64,000 nt of DNA from Chloroflexota bacterium (GTDB lineage: Bacteria; Chloroflexota; Anaerolineae; Anaerolineales; Villigracilaceae): positions 122,752 to 186,751 of the forward strand of contig JAJYLQ010000004.1 of NCBI GenBank assembly GCA_021787595.1. The letters are read 5' to 3'. Positions 17,180 through 26,198 of the stretch are shown here, in pieces (within the stretch, counting starts at the first letter, position 1; every line of letters starts with the position of its first letter). The notes beneath the pieces were generated by a model. That model ran no database searches. It had not been told where the DNA came from and saw only the letters and a program-made list of their open reading frames with translations. The position numbers and the translations under genes are program-made.

Positions 17180-17857
17180 TCATTTTTCTTCCACACCGGT
17201 GATCTTTATTCCAGCATGTGTGGAGCCGTAGAGTTTGTTGATGTTGATTAGTACACTTGTCAGGCCTTCGATGACAACCGAATTCTCAATCGGTCCCGCG
17301 TCCCAACCGGTGAGGCCTGCGGCGGCGACCAGTTTGAGCGTCTCGCCGCGCGCTTCCCTGCTCGTCCCGACGACCAGCACATCGCATTCGACATCTTCAT
17401 CTTTCAACAAATGTTCGTGTGAAATATTTTGGAAAGCGGATGCGACTTCCGTGCCTTCACCTAAAATTTGTTTTGCTTCCTGCGCCGCGGAACCGGCAGG
17501 CGGCATTTGGACTTTACTTACTTTCGGCGGAACAAGCGGTACAGTTACATCAATCAGGATTTTTCCTTTGAGCGCATCTTTCACGGACTCGAGTGTGTCA
17601 CGATGCGCGGCGTAAGGAACGGTCAATACCACGATGTTGGCCTGCTGTGCGGCTTCGAGGTTTGACATGCCGACTATGCTTCCCTCGCCCTCGAGCAGTT
17701 GAACGATTTCAGCCGCGGCGGCAATGGCTTTTTCCGGCGTGCGCGAACCAATCAGGACGCGATAACCGGCCTTGGCCCAGCGATAGGCAAGACCTTTGCC
17801 CTCCTTGCCGGTGCCGCCCAAAACTGCGATGGTCAGAAGAACGGATGGATCGTTCAT
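17180..17857 (-). CDS. F420H2:NADP+ oxidoreductase (Fno-like)
   Basis: 225 residues from the ATG at 17857; longer frames upstream overlap the amidohydrolase and lack conservation. The NADP-binding loop TIAVLGGTGKEGKGLAYRW is typical of Fno, and RVLIGSRTPEK gives the NADP phosphate contact. Then come VVLTVPYAAH, DVTVPLVPPK, SAFQNISHEHL, and GWDAGPIENSVVIEGLTSVLININK near the C-terminus. It moves hydride between F420H2 and NADP+ in the cytosol and so links the F420 pool made by the neighbouring operon to NADPH. Nine bases separate it from the upstream amidohydrolase. Confidence 0.9.
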   Translation of the reverse strand: MNDPSVLLTIAVLGGTGKEGKGLAYRWAKAGYRVLIGSRTPEKAIAAAAEIVQLLEGEGSIVGMSNLEAAQQANIVVLTVPYAAHRDTLESVKDALKGKILIDVTVPLVPPKVSKVQMPPAGSAAQEAKQILGEGTEVASAFQNISHEHLLKDEDVECDVLVVGTSREARGETLKLVAAAGLTGWDAGPIENSVVIEGLTSVLININKLYGSTHAGIKITGVEEK

Positions 17858-17865
17858 GTTTTCTG

Positions 17866-19212
17866 TCACTGTTTGAATCTTTCCTCGTATCGTTTCCAGA
17901 CTTTCGGCGCGAGTTCGCGCGCCCGCGCTGCGATCTCTTCTTCGTCGAGCGTTTGAAGCTCGCGGTCTTTCATCAAAACTTTTCCGGCAGTGATGGTCGT
18001 TGTTATCATGCTTTGCTGAAAGCCAAAGATGATGTGCCACGGCAGATTTTCGGCAGCGAGTGGAGTGGGGGATTGGTAATCCACGAAAATCAAATCCGCG
18101 AACGCGCCCGGCGTGATTTGGCCGATCGGCGCGGCGGGGAAGAAAACGTTTGCAAGTGCGGCGTTGTTATAAATTGCCATTTGCTGAACGTCGTATCCGC
18201 CCATGCGGCGCGGGTCGCGGCTGGTGACTTTGTGCAGGAAATACGCGGCTTTCCATTCGTCCCACATGGCGTTGGTGAAGCCGTCGTTGCCGAGACAGAC
18301 TTTGACGCCCGCGCGCATCATTGATTCGACGGGCGCCGCGCCGACCGCGTTGTTCATGTTGGAGCGCGGCTGGTGCGTGACCCAGGTTCCGGTTTCGTGA
18401 AGTAGTTCGATTTCGCGGGCGTCGACGTGGACGCAGTGCGCGGCGATGGTTTTCGGTCCAAGCATTTCGTGATGCTTCAAACGATCCACGATGCGCATGT
18501 CGGATTTGCTCAGGCTGTCATATTCGTCCGCTTCGTGCTCGGCCACGTGAATGTGAAAGCCGGCCCCTTCGGGTGCGGCGGAGCGGCAGGCCTGCAAAGT
18601 GGCGCCCGAAAGCGTCAGGCTGGCATGCAGGCCAAAAGTCCCGGCCAGATGCGGGTGCGGATTCTCCGCCAGCCGCCGCAGGAATCTAACGTTCTCTCTG
18701 ATTCCAGCCGCGGCTTTTTCGGGTCCATCGCGGTCAGTCACTTCATAACAAAGCACACCGCGCAGCCCGGATTTGTCAACGGCGTCGGCGAGGATGTCGA
18801 GCGAGCCGTCAATTGCGTTCGGCGACGCGTGATGATCTATCAGGGTGGTTGTGCCGTGTTTGATCGCGTCCACCAGACAAACCAACGCGGAATAACGGAT
18901 GTCTTCTTCGAGCAGCGATTTATCGAGCGGCCACCAAAGTTTTTCAAGGATTTCGGGAAAGTCTTTCGGCGCGGATCCGGGAATGGCCCTGCCGCGCGAG
19001 AATGCGCCGTAGAAATGTGTGTGCGCGCAAATGCCGCCGGGCATGACGAGCTGCCCGCCTGCATCGAGCTTCCTGGCCTTCGGATATAACTTTTCGAGTT
19101 TTGATGTCGGCCCGATCTCGTGGATGTGATCGCCCGAAATGTAGATCGCGTGATTCTCAAGAATGCGATTTGGCGCTTCGAATGTCATGAGTGTTGCATG
19201 GGTAATCAGCAT
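17866..19212 (-). CDS. SsnA-like amidohydrolase (second paralogue)
   Basis: 448 residues, paralogous to the gene at 8134-9453. Shared marks are GGICAHTHFYGAFSRGRAIPG, a metal HxH near residue 64, TTLIDHHASPNAIDGSLD, GFHIHVAEHEADEYDS, AAHCVHVD, RSNMNNAVGAAPV, and VCLGNDGFTNAM with the metal Asp replaced in context by LGND. The C-terminal ARARELAPKVWKRY is nearly the same in both copies. It is probably a cytosolic deaminase or hydrolase of heterocyclic bases. The start ATG overlaps the NACHT gene stop (TAATG), so it shares that transcript and is followed by the F420:NADP oxidoreductase. Confidence 0.8.
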   Translation of the reverse strand: MLITHATLMTFEAPNRILENHAIYISGDHIHEIGPTSKLEKLYPKARKLDAGGQLVMPGGICAHTHFYGAFSRGRAIPGSAPKDFPEILEKLWWPLDKSLLEEDIRYSALVCLVDAIKHGTTTLIDHHASPNAIDGSLDILADAVDKSGLRGVLCYEVTDRDGPEKAAAGIRENVRFLRRLAENPHPHLAGTFGLHASLTLSGATLQACRSAAPEGAGFHIHVAEHEADEYDSLSKSDMRIVDRLKHHEMLGPKTIAAHCVHVDAREIELLHETGTWVTHQPRSNMNNAVGAAPVESMMRAGVKVCLGNDGFTNAMWDEWKAAYFLHKVTSRDPRRMGGYDVQQMAIYNNAALANVFFPAAPIGQITPGAFADLIFVDYQSPTPLAAENLPWHIIFGFQQSMITTTITAGKVLMKDRELQTLDEEEIAARARELAPKVWKRYEERFKQ

Positions 19213-21776
19213 TAACTAAATCCGTATTGTGTGGGATGTGGAAGTTTGAAACCCGATGCGCCGATTTCCCATAACGTGATGAAGGCGGCTTCGCGCGCTT
19301 CGGGATTGTCCGCATACATGACGCCATAGATTTGTTTGACGATGCCATCGTTTGGGTTTTGTTTCAGGTACGGCAGGGCCGCCATGCGTTCTTCTTCCTT
19401 GTCGCTCTTGAGCGCGGCCAGCAGGACATCAGTGGCCGGCGAGCCGGGCGCAATGCCGACTCCCTGTCTGCCTGCGATCTCGATCAGCCACGGACTTTGG
19501 GACGGCGGTTTCAATGGATGCGGGATGCGCAAGTTCCCGGCTGCGTTTGCGCGTTCATCCAGGACTTCTGTCGCCGAGTTTCGAACGACCCACTGGTCGT
19601 CCTCGACCTGCATCTTTTGAAGCGTTTCAGTTGCCCACGGTTCCTCGACGCGCGCCAGCCCATAAACGACTGCGCGGCGCAGGAGAATATCGGCCAGCGT
19701 TGCGCCATCCTTCAACATAGCGTGGCCCTCGGTCGGATCGTTGGCGAGAGATTCGGCCGCGGCGCGGCGCAGCTCTTCATCGGCGTTGAGCAGGGTCTTG
19801 GCGACGACTTCCAGCGCCTCGGTCGTGCCGATGGCGACCAGCGCCAGACATGCCGCGCGCCGGGCGGACAGGCTGGGTGCCTGCAGCATGCCTTCGAGCG
19901 TACGCACCGCTTTTGTGTCCTTCATTGCGCCGCTTCCGAGCGCGAGTAACTTCATCAGTTCGAACGAAAGTGTGTTGGCCAATTGGCGGAATAAAGTTGC
20001 GGCTCCCGGATCGCCGCTGGTGACAAAGGCTGCCATTGCCTGTCCGCGCAAAGAAAATGGAAGTCCATCGGCCTGGAGCAATTCCGCGAGTCCGGCCATC
20101 AATTTGCTGCGCCAGGGCGCGTCGCGCGGCGCATCCCGCAGCCAGCGCGCGGCGGTCAACATCGGACGGTGCATCGGCAGGCGCGACCACTCCAGCATAT
20201 TTTTGACCAGATCGTTGGTGTCGCCATACGCGGCGAGATATCGCATCGCGAGAATTTTGCCGGCCCAATCGGGCTGGTTCAGCAGCGTCTCATCCGCCTT
20301 GAATCCGCTTAAAGCCTGACCCGCCAAGAACCCGCCAAATACCGGATGAACGAATCGCATTTTGTTATTGAGATGCGCGACGACCAACCCGCTGGATGCC
20401 AGCCTTCCAAGCAAACCCGGAGTTGGAAGCGGCGTGGTCTTGCTTTTCTTTTTACCGATCTTTCCGGTTGGCGGTTCTTCGGACGCGCCCTGGCCCTGCT
20501 CTGCATTACTGTTTTCGCTGGCTGATCCCTCGTTCAATTCCTCGGGCGTCTCGAATTGTTTGACCCATTCGCGCGCTTTGCGCGGATCGAAGACGGGCTG
20601 GCCCGTCAACGTGACCTGCATGGCCAGCATTTCGAGCGCAGCCAGCGGCGTATTGGCTGGCGCCAGCCGGCGGACGTGCGTGGCAATCGCTTCGAGGATG
20701 TGCGGACCGAGCGCGTCGCCCGCATACGCCCCCCAGATTTTCAGCGTCAATTCGAGCGGGGTAAGCCCGCGCGTCTCGGTATTGAGCCACGCGTTCAAGA
20801 GGAGCGGATCAACCTGCTCCGGCCCGGTTTGCGCCCACGCCTCGACGGCCACGAATTGAGTCCAGAGTTCGCTCCATTTCTGGATGAATTTTGTTTCGCG
20901 CTGCTTGTTCCATGCAGCCAATGCCAGCGGTGCGAAGCCCAATGAAAGCAAGCCGTCCATGTATTCGGGCGCGCCGGTTGCAACGACATGAATCTTCGGA
21001 TATTCCTTCAAGAGCAGCTTCAGAAAATCCGAGATGGTTTGTTGCCCATCGGGTGTCAATTCGTCGAAGCCGTCCACGAGGAGCAGAGCGCGGCCCGAGT
21101 GGAAGCAATTTTGAACGAAACCGGGAAGCCGCCCCAGGTCCAGGACCGAAACGTGTTCTGAGTTTATCTCGACGATCAGATTCAATGCGTCTTTCGCATC
21201 ATTGACCGGCAGTCTCAAATCCGCGGCATGAATCAAAAACGGGACAGCATCTTTGAGCGCGCCGAGCGTTTCGCTGCGGTTGGCGGCCAAAGATGCAAGC
21301 CGCGCAAGCGCAACTGTTTTTCCGGCGCCGGGCTGGCCAACGATGACGAGATTCGCCCCGCCCGAAAGCGCATCTTCCAATGTCAAGGTTGGCGCATTAT
21401 AGATCGCGGCCAGTTCAGGCCATGCCGGCATGTACGGCAGGGTTTGTGTGACGATATCTTCGGGCGCAACCGGTCCGCCGGGTTCGACGCGCGGCAGGGG
21501 AGCCAGCAGGCGCGGCTCGACCAGGATTTCATCGAGCGCAAACAACGGCGCAGCGAGATGCATGCCCTGCGCGCGCCGCAATGTGATGCGGCGGTGATTT
21601 TCCTCGACGCTGCTCGTGCGGCGCGCCTGCGCTTCTTCGCGCTGTGTTTTTAGATTTTCGTTGATTTCCTGGATGAGCGGGCGCGAGCGCGCGACGATCC
21701 ACCAAAAAATGCTGGCAACGATAAAGCCAACGATGAAGGAAAATGGATCGAGCGAAAGCGGAAAAGGGAATCTCAT
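19212..21776 (-). CDS. Membrane-anchored NACHT-type NTPase with HEAT-like repeats
   Basis: 854 residues. An N-terminal transmembrane helix (about residues 11-28, FSFIVGFIVASIFWWIV) is followed by a basic linker. The P-loop GQPGAGKT is at 147-154, and Walker B LLLVDGFDELTPDGQ with the NACHT-type acidic tail is near 235. The middle has a low-complexity Glu/Ser/Lys linker near 430-455. The C-terminal third is made of short helical pairs with alternating Ala/Leu (LLALGSGAMKDTKAVRTLEGML, TTEALEVVAKTLLNADEEL), that is HEAT/armadillo-like. STAND-type NTPases of this plan act in signalling or defence. Six bases separate it from the coiled-coil zinc-ribbon gene upstream. Confidence 0.8.
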   Translation of the reverse strand: MRFPFPLSLDPFSFIVGFIVASIFWWIVARSRPLIQEINENLKTQREEAQARRTSSVEENHRRITLRRAQGMHLAAPLFALDEILVEPRLLAPLPRVEPGGPVAPEDIVTQTLPYMPAWPELAAIYNAPTLTLEDALSGGANLVIVGQPGAGKTVALARLASLAANRSETLGALKDAVPFLIHAADLRLPVNDAKDALNLIVEINSEHVSVLDLGRLPGFVQNCFHSGRALLLVDGFDELTPDGQQTISDFLKLLLKEYPKIHVVATGAPEYMDGLLSLGFAPLALAAWNKQRETKFIQKWSELWTQFVAVEAWAQTGPEQVDPLLLNAWLNTETRGLTPLELTLKIWGAYAGDALGPHILEAIATHVRRLAPANTPLAALEMLAMQVTLTGQPVFDPRKAREWVKQFETPEELNEGSASENSNAEQGQGASEEPPTGKIGKKKSKTTPLPTPGLLGRLASSGLVVAHLNNKMRFVHPVFGGFLAGQALSGFKADETLLNQPDWAGKILAMRYLAAYGDTNDLVKNMLEWSRLPMHRPMLTAARWLRDAPRDAPWRSKLMAGLAELLQADGLPFSLRGQAMAAFVTSGDPGAATLFRQLANTLSFELMKLLALGSGAMKDTKAVRTLEGMLQAPSLSARRAACLALVAIGTTEALEVVAKTLLNADEELRRAAAESLANDPTEGHAMLKDGATLADILLRRAVVYGLARVEEPWATETLQKMQVEDDQWVVRNSATEVLDERANAAGNLRIPHPLKPPSQSPWLIEIAGRQGVGIAPGSPATDVLLAALKSDKEEERMAALPYLKQNPNDGIVKQIYGVMYADNPEAREAAFITLWEIGASGFKLPHPTQYGFS

Positions 21777-21782
21777 GGATCA

Positions 21783-22484
21783 TCAGCCCGCGTACAAAAT
21801 GCGCCCGCACGACGGACAATAGACAAGCTGCGCCGCATGGCGCGCGTTTTGCTGCAGCCCGGCGGTCAACGTGGTGCCGCACGCGCCGCACGCGTTGTCT
21901 GAAATTTCAGCGACCGCCACGCCGCGCCGCTGTTGGCGCAAATCGTCGTACGCGGAAAGCGCATCGGCGGCGATGGCGCTGACCGCGGCCTGCCGCTCGA
22001 ACTTCAACGTTTCCAAATCCCGCGTGAGCGAGTCCTGTTCATCTATCAGCTTTCGATGTTCATTTCCCAAACGGGATTGAATCTGCTCCAGGTTTTTTTG
22101 AGCCGCCTGAAGGGCGGACTGCGAGTCATCAACGCTCAACATGGCTTCGAGTTCGCGATCTTCCAAAACCGCCTGGTGTTTTTTTAGCGAAGCGATCTCG
22201 GCCTGCAAATCCTGCAGCTCTTTTGGATTGCGGATCGTGCCGCCGTATAGACTTGATTCGACCTGCTGGATTTTGATCTGTTGGCCTTTCGCTTCCTCCT
22301 CGGACTCCCGGCGGGCGCGCTCCGAATTGTGCTGATTTGCCTCTGCCAGCCTGACCTGCTCCCGCGCCGCCCGAAGGTCCGCGTCGTTGTCGAGCGTCTC
22401 CTGAATTCTTGCCAGCCGCGTCTCCATTTTGTTGATGCGGCTGTCCACTTGCTGCAGGCGGAAGAGTCCGAAAGACGCGCTCAT
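21783..22484 (-). CDS. Coiled-coil protein with C-terminal C4 zinc ribbon
   Basis: 233 residues. Residues about 10-180 are almost entirely coiled coil, rich in Glu, Gln, Arg and Leu (RLARIQETLDNDADL, LQDLQAEIASLKKHQAVLEDREL). The C-terminus has two knuckles, CGACG and CPSCGRIL, forming a C4 zinc ribbon. This architecture is common in bacteria (C4-type zinc ribbon, formerly DUF164 group) and is thought to bind nucleic acid or scaffold proteins. Its tight linkage to the membrane NACHT gene suggests they work together. Confidence 0.82.
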   Translation of the reverse strand: MSASFGLFRLQQVDSRINKMETRLARIQETLDNDADLRAAREQVRLAEANQHNSERARRESEEEAKGQQIKIQQVESSLYGGTIRNPKELQDLQAEIASLKKHQAVLEDRELEAMLSVDDSQSALQAAQKNLEQIQSRLGNEHRKLIDEQDSLTRDLETLKFERQAAVSAIAADALSAYDDLRQQRRGVAVAEISDNACGACGTTLTAGLQQNARHAAQLVYCPSCGRILYAG

Positions 22485-22524
22485 GCCTTGATTATATTCG
22501 ATGTTGTGAAAATTAACTAAACAA

Positions 22525-22554
22525 TGCGGATCACGCTTTAAAGCGTGATCCGCA
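22525..22554. terminator. 30-bp perfect palindrome, possible terminator
   Basis: Arms 22525-22539 and 22540-22554 are perfect complements with no spare loop bases (core GGATCACGCTTT). It stands 36 bp beyond the serine hydrolase stop, on the same strand, and is followed by a moderately T-rich run (TTGTTTAGTTAATTTT). It could end that transcript just before the zinc-ribbon gene. Confidence 0.6.
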
Positions 22555-22589
22555 CTTAATTACGAGAGGATCCTGTGCTCCCGCTTATT

Positions 22590-24116
22590 TCATTGAGTTG
22601 GAAGGTTGTAGTAATTATAAACTGCGCGCGTGAGGTTAGCGATCAGTTTATTCATTGGATCAAATAAATCTTGAACAGGGTGATATGTGTAAATTGAAAG
22701 CACGAAATTTCCGCCAGGGGTGTAAATGATCCCTGCGGCGCTTATATCCTGAAGCGGGCATCCAGTACATCGCGGTATCCAACCGTGCTTCATTGCTACT
22801 GGCGTGCCATCCGGAATGCCGGCCTCAAGTAAAACGCCGATTTTATCCTGCTCGAGGTAATTCACTATCTTATTACAAACATCTTTGGTCATTTTGTCGG
22901 GGAAGGCGGCTACCAACGCGCCGCCACCCGTCTGGGAGCACTGATAAATGTCCTCCAGCAACATAGCCATGTCTGATGTTGTGGTCTGATTATAGACATC
23001 AGGGCTTGTGATGCTGCCGTCCGGTCGTTGATTCGCGGGTGTACTGAACCTTTGTAAGAGTGGGCAGGGATTCTGCGGGCTGCAAAAGAATCCTCCGATG
23101 AACGTATTCGCAAGACCCAACTTCTGCATATACTGACTTACGATCAGCGGGCCCATGTTTGGATCAAGCACCCGCATCATGTCGTCTGTCGAGGGGTTGT
23201 CTGACGCATGGATCATTGCGAGTATTCTGGCATTGGTTTCACTATCAACAGGGGCTGAACCGTGCTGGATGAAATATGCGACCAGAATCGGAATCTTCAT
23301 TGTACTTGACGCTGTGAAGGCAATGTCTGGATTCGCATCGAGCGGCTGTTGATTGTTAAGAGCAAAATGGATTTCCTGACCGTTTTGAAGATCGATCATA
23401 GATAAGCCAATTACGCCATCAAAACTTCCGGTAGCACTGTTGAAACCTGAGGAAGTTGAAATGACTTGTTTCAGGAGAATCTCCAAGTCATTTAATGATG
23501 GGCGAGCGATTGTACCCTGTTTGGCAGTCAACGTCACAATGCGGCTTGTCGGCGACTGTAGTGCAGCTTCGATCAGCGGAACGGCGCGGTCTACATCTAA
23601 AGTCTGACCAGGCTGACCGGGTGTGAAATTGGGTGTACCAGGCACCGGCTGTGCTGGAACAGAAGGTTGATCGTAACGTTCGGCGATTTGCGCCAAATAG
23701 ACGCGCAACCGATCTTCGGCGATGGTGGCGCGCAGAGGCACGGGCGCGGGAGTTGGGTCGCGATTCCAAAGGTAATCCCAAAAGCCTCCCCAAAACGCGC
23801 CGCCGGTCCGGGTCAGGTCTGCCGCGGCCAGCATCGATTCAACGTCAATCTGGAAACCCAGCAGTGTCGGGTCCGCCTGGATAATTCCACCGTTATATTG
23901 AATCTCGACCGGCAGGCTGTAGACTTGAAGCAAACGCTCGGAGGCCGCCTGCGGATTGAGCCCGCCAACAGGAACGCCGCCGATTGTCATCCCGGCCGGG
24001 TAGCTGTCGCGCTGGCGGCTGTAGGCCACCAATGAGAAAATCACCAAAACGATTGCGATGATGAGCAGGAAAATCGCTGTCCCCCGCAGAAAAATATTGG
24101 CATTGCGGTTTCTCAC
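22590..24116 (-). CDS. Membrane-anchored class A beta-lactamase-fold serine hydrolase
   Basis: 508 residues from a GTG at 24116, chosen because GGAGG lies 4 nt upstream on the minus strand. One signal-anchor helix (LRGTAIFLLIIAIVLVIFSLV) comes first. A VanW/peptidoglycan-binding-4-like stretch follows at about 45-240 (YPAGMTIGGVPVGGLNPQAA). The C-terminal domain keeps the beta-lactamase motifs: SSTMK (SxxK), HASDNPS (SDN), and KHGW in place of KTG. It is exported with the catalytic part outside. The missing Glu166-type context and the KHG triad make a cell-wall or esterase role as likely as antibiotic hydrolysis. Confidence 0.8.
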   Translation of the reverse strand: MRNRNANIFLRGTAIFLLIIAIVLVIFSLVAYSRQRDSYPAGMTIGGVPVGGLNPQAASERLLQVYSLPVEIQYNGGIIQADPTLLGFQIDVESMLAAADLTRTGGAFWGGFWDYLWNRDPTPAPVPLRATIAEDRLRVYLAQIAERYDQPSVPAQPVPGTPNFTPGQPGQTLDVDRAVPLIEAALQSPTSRIVTLTAKQGTIARPSLNDLEILLKQVISTSSGFNSATGSFDGVIGLSMIDLQNGQEIHFALNNQQPLDANPDIAFTASSTMKIPILVAYFIQHGSAPVDSETNARILAMIHASDNPSTDDMMRVLDPNMGPLIVSQYMQKLGLANTFIGGFFCSPQNPCPLLQRFSTPANQRPDGSITSPDVYNQTTTSDMAMLLEDIYQCSQTGGGALVAAFPDKMTKDVCNKIVNYLEQDKIGVLLEAGIPDGTPVAMKHGWIPRCTGCPLQDISAAGIIYTPGGNFVLSIYTYHPVQDLFDPMNKLIANLTRAVYNYYNLPTQ

Positions 24117-24328
24117 TATACCTCCGAACCCGAAGGGTGCTTCGCGAATTATGACTTTCGTCGTCAAAAAGTATAACACAAGCAATTATGGCACCTGTGC
24201 TAGAATTGCATTAGCCTTTTTTGCTGCTCCTTAATCAATCTCTAAACTTGATTTCATGTCCGTTCGACAGGGAACAAGAATTTGTTTTGATTACCTCGCA
24301 GCACTTTGCAAGGCAAGAAAGGGAACCC

Positions 24329-25288
24329 ATGCTTCGCTCCTTCCTGATCTATCTTTCCAAGGCAGCCTGGGCGCAGAATATGGTCACCGGTTGGAAGTTC
24401 GCCTGGCGCACCGCGTCCCGCTTCGTAGCGGGGACCAAAATTGAAGATGCCATCCGCGCAATCAAGGAACTCAACGCAAAGGGCATCAACGTTACGCTCG
24501 ATCATTTGGGGGAACATACCAGCAAGCCCGAAGAAGCTTCAGATGCGACCAATGAAATCCTGGCAACGCTCGACGAGATCAGGAATTCGAATGTGCGCGC
24601 CAGCGTTTCGATCAAGCTGACCCAGATCGGTCTGGGCCTGGACGAAAGGCTGTGCGCACAAAACCTCGAGCGCATCCTTGCCCGCGCCAAAGATACCGGA
24701 AACTTTATCCGCATTGATATGGAAGATACGCCTTATACCGATAAGACGATCAACCTTCATTGTCAAATGCGCCAAAGCGGTTACAGCAACGTCGGCATGG
24801 TTTTGCAGTCGTATCTTTACCGCTCGGAGGCAGACGCTCGCAAGCTTCTCGAGAGCAGGACGCCGATCCGGCTGGTCAAAGGCGCATATCAGGAACCGGC
24901 GGACAAAGCCTTTCCCAAGAAAGCCGATGTGGACGCCAATTATGATTTGTTGACCAAGATCATGATTGACGCCGCGCTGGCCGCGGGCTCCCCGAAGATC
25001 AGCGCCGACGGCCGTTTTCCGCCCATCCCCGCCATTGGCACACACGATCCCGACCGGATCGAATTTGCGAAGCAGTATGCATCGAAAGTCAGCCTGCCAA
25101 AAGACGCGATGGAATTTCAAATGCTGTATGGCATCCGCCGCGATTTGCAGGAGCAACTGGTCAGGGAAGGTTATTGTGTGCGCGTCTACGTTCCATTCGG
25201 GACGCACTGGTATCCATATTTCATGCGGCGTCTGGCCGAACGCCCGGCAAACGCCTGGTTCTTTATCTCGAATTTCTTTAGAAAATAA
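24329..25288 (+). CDS. Proline dehydrogenase
   Basis: 319 residues from the ATG at 24329 (GAAAGGG upstream); an earlier in-frame ATG at 24221 lacks conservation. The PRODH TIM barrel is seen from strand 1 (GINVTLDHLGEHTSKPEEA) through SVSIKLTQIGLGLD, FIRIDMEDTPYTDKTI, VGMVLQSYLYRSEAD, PIRLVKGAYQEP, IGTHDPDRIEFA, FQMLYGIRRDLQ and RVYVPFGTHWYPYFMRRLAERP. The YPYFMRRLAERP region holds the proline-carboxylate-binding Arg pair. It oxidises proline to pyrroline-5-carboxylate with FAD at the membrane face. No P5C dehydrogenase gene is adjacent. Confidence 0.92.
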   Translation: MLRSFLIYLSKAAWAQNMVTGWKFAWRTASRFVAGTKIEDAIRAIKELNAKGINVTLDHLGEHTSKPEEASDATNEILATLDEIRNSNVRASVSIKLTQIGLGLDERLCAQNLERILARAKDTGNFIRIDMEDTPYTDKTINLHCQMRQSGYSNVGMVLQSYLYRSEADARKLLESRTPIRLVKGAYQEPADKAFPKKADVDANYDLLTKIMIDAALAAGSPKISADGRFPPIPAIGTHDPDRIEFAKQYASKVSLPKDAMEFQMLYGIRRDLQEQLVREGYCVRVYVPFGTHWYPYFMRRLAERPANAWFFISNFFRK

Positions 25289-25298
25289 GAGATCGGAG

Positions 25299-25376
25299 AG
25301 CGGACTTTAGTCCGCCGCAAACGAAGCAAGATTTATAGGTTTTCTTTTTGCGACTTAGCGTCTCTGCGTTAAATTT
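25299..25376. repeat. Hairpin and CTTAGCGTCTCTGCGTTAAA-type dispersed sequence
   Basis: A 7-bp perfect hairpin (GCGGACT/AGTCCGC) at 25299-25314 follows the proline dehydrogenase stop. Then comes the run GCGACTTAGCGTCTCTGCG at about 25348. A related phrase (TTTGAGTCCTTCGTGG) appears at 28657. These look like remnants of dispersed intergenic repeats. The hairpin may end the upstream transcript. Confidence 0.45.
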
Positions 25377-25465
25377 TTCCGCGTGTTCTACAAAGTGGCA
25401 GCTTGGGTTATTTATGGCGCGTGTTTTGAATTTATACGGAAGCAAATTTGTGGTAAAACCATGCC

Positions 25466-26194
25466 ATGTCTGAACAGCGACCTTTAGCACTTGTTACCGG
25501 CGCAGCGCACCGGCTTGGAAAAGCCTTTGTGCTGGCATTGGCGCGCAAAGGATATGCCATCCTGTTGCATTACCGGACATCTGATGTGCAGGCGGCAAAG
25601 ACTGCCACTGAAATTCGCACATTGGACGTCCCTGTTTTCCTTTCCCAGGCCGATTTGACGGATCCAAAGAAGGCCATTTCTCTGTTCGAATATGTGGACA
25701 AGATCCCTTATCCATTGAAAGTGCTGGTCAACTCGGCGGCCATCATGCCTGTTGGCGATGCGCGTACGCTGTCTGTCAGCGATTGGGACGCGGCGCTTAA
25801 TCTTAATTTGCGCGCGCCGTTCCTGCTGGCGCAGGAAGCGGCCAGGCGCATGACGGACGGCGGGCTGATCATCAATGTCACGGATGTGGGCGCGCACAAA
25901 AGCTGGGGCCGCTATCCCTCCTACACAGTCAGCAAGGCAGGGCTGGAAACGCTGACGAAAATACTTGCGCGCGCTTTTGCGCCCTCCATCCGGGTCAACG
26001 CCATCGCGCCAGGGCTTGTCCTGCAATCCGATCTGGTCTCGACCGAGGAATGGAATCGTTTGATCGAACGCCTGCCATTGAAGCGGGCAGCGACAGTGGA
26101 GGAAATTGCTGCGGCGCTGGGTTTCCTTCTGGATAATCAATACATCACCGGGCAAACCCTTATGATTGACGGGGGATATTCCCTGCTTGGATAA
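25466..26194 (+). CDS. Short-chain dehydrogenase/reductase (pteridine reductase-like)
   Basis: 242-residue SDR. ALVTGAAHRLGKAFVLALA at residues 8-26 has the TGxxxRxG loop with the AHRLG variant seen in pteridine reductases and FolM. LHYRTS gives the NADP-selective Arg. VLVNSAAIMP is the NNAG-like motif. The catalytic Tyr and Lys are in YPSYTVSKAG, with Asn and Asp in the preceding strand (INVTDV replaces the usual Ser). It is cytosolic. A dihydropteridine or other carbonyl substrate is possible. The next gene starts 4 bp after its stop. Confidence 0.85.
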   Translation: MSEQRPLALVTGAAHRLGKAFVLALARKGYAILLHYRTSDVQAAKTATEIRTLDVPVFLSQADLTDPKKAISLFEYVDKIPYPLKVLVNSAAIMPVGDARTLSVSDWDAALNLNLRAPFLLAQEAARRMTDGGLIINVTDVGAHKSWGRYPSYTVSKAGLETLTKILARAFAPSIRVNAIAPGLVLQSDLVSTEEWNRLIERLPLKRAATVEEIAAALGFLLDNQYITGQTLMIDGGYSLLG

Positions 26195-26198
26195 ATTC

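Noticed and set aside
17858..18040. Longer start for the F420:NADP oxidoreductase
   Set aside because: It would overlap the amidohydrolase by 175 bp, and the Rossmann fold starts just after ATG 17857.
24221..24328. Longer N-terminus for proline dehydrogenase
   Set aside because: The extra 36 residues have no conservation, and conserved sequence begins after the ATG at 24329.
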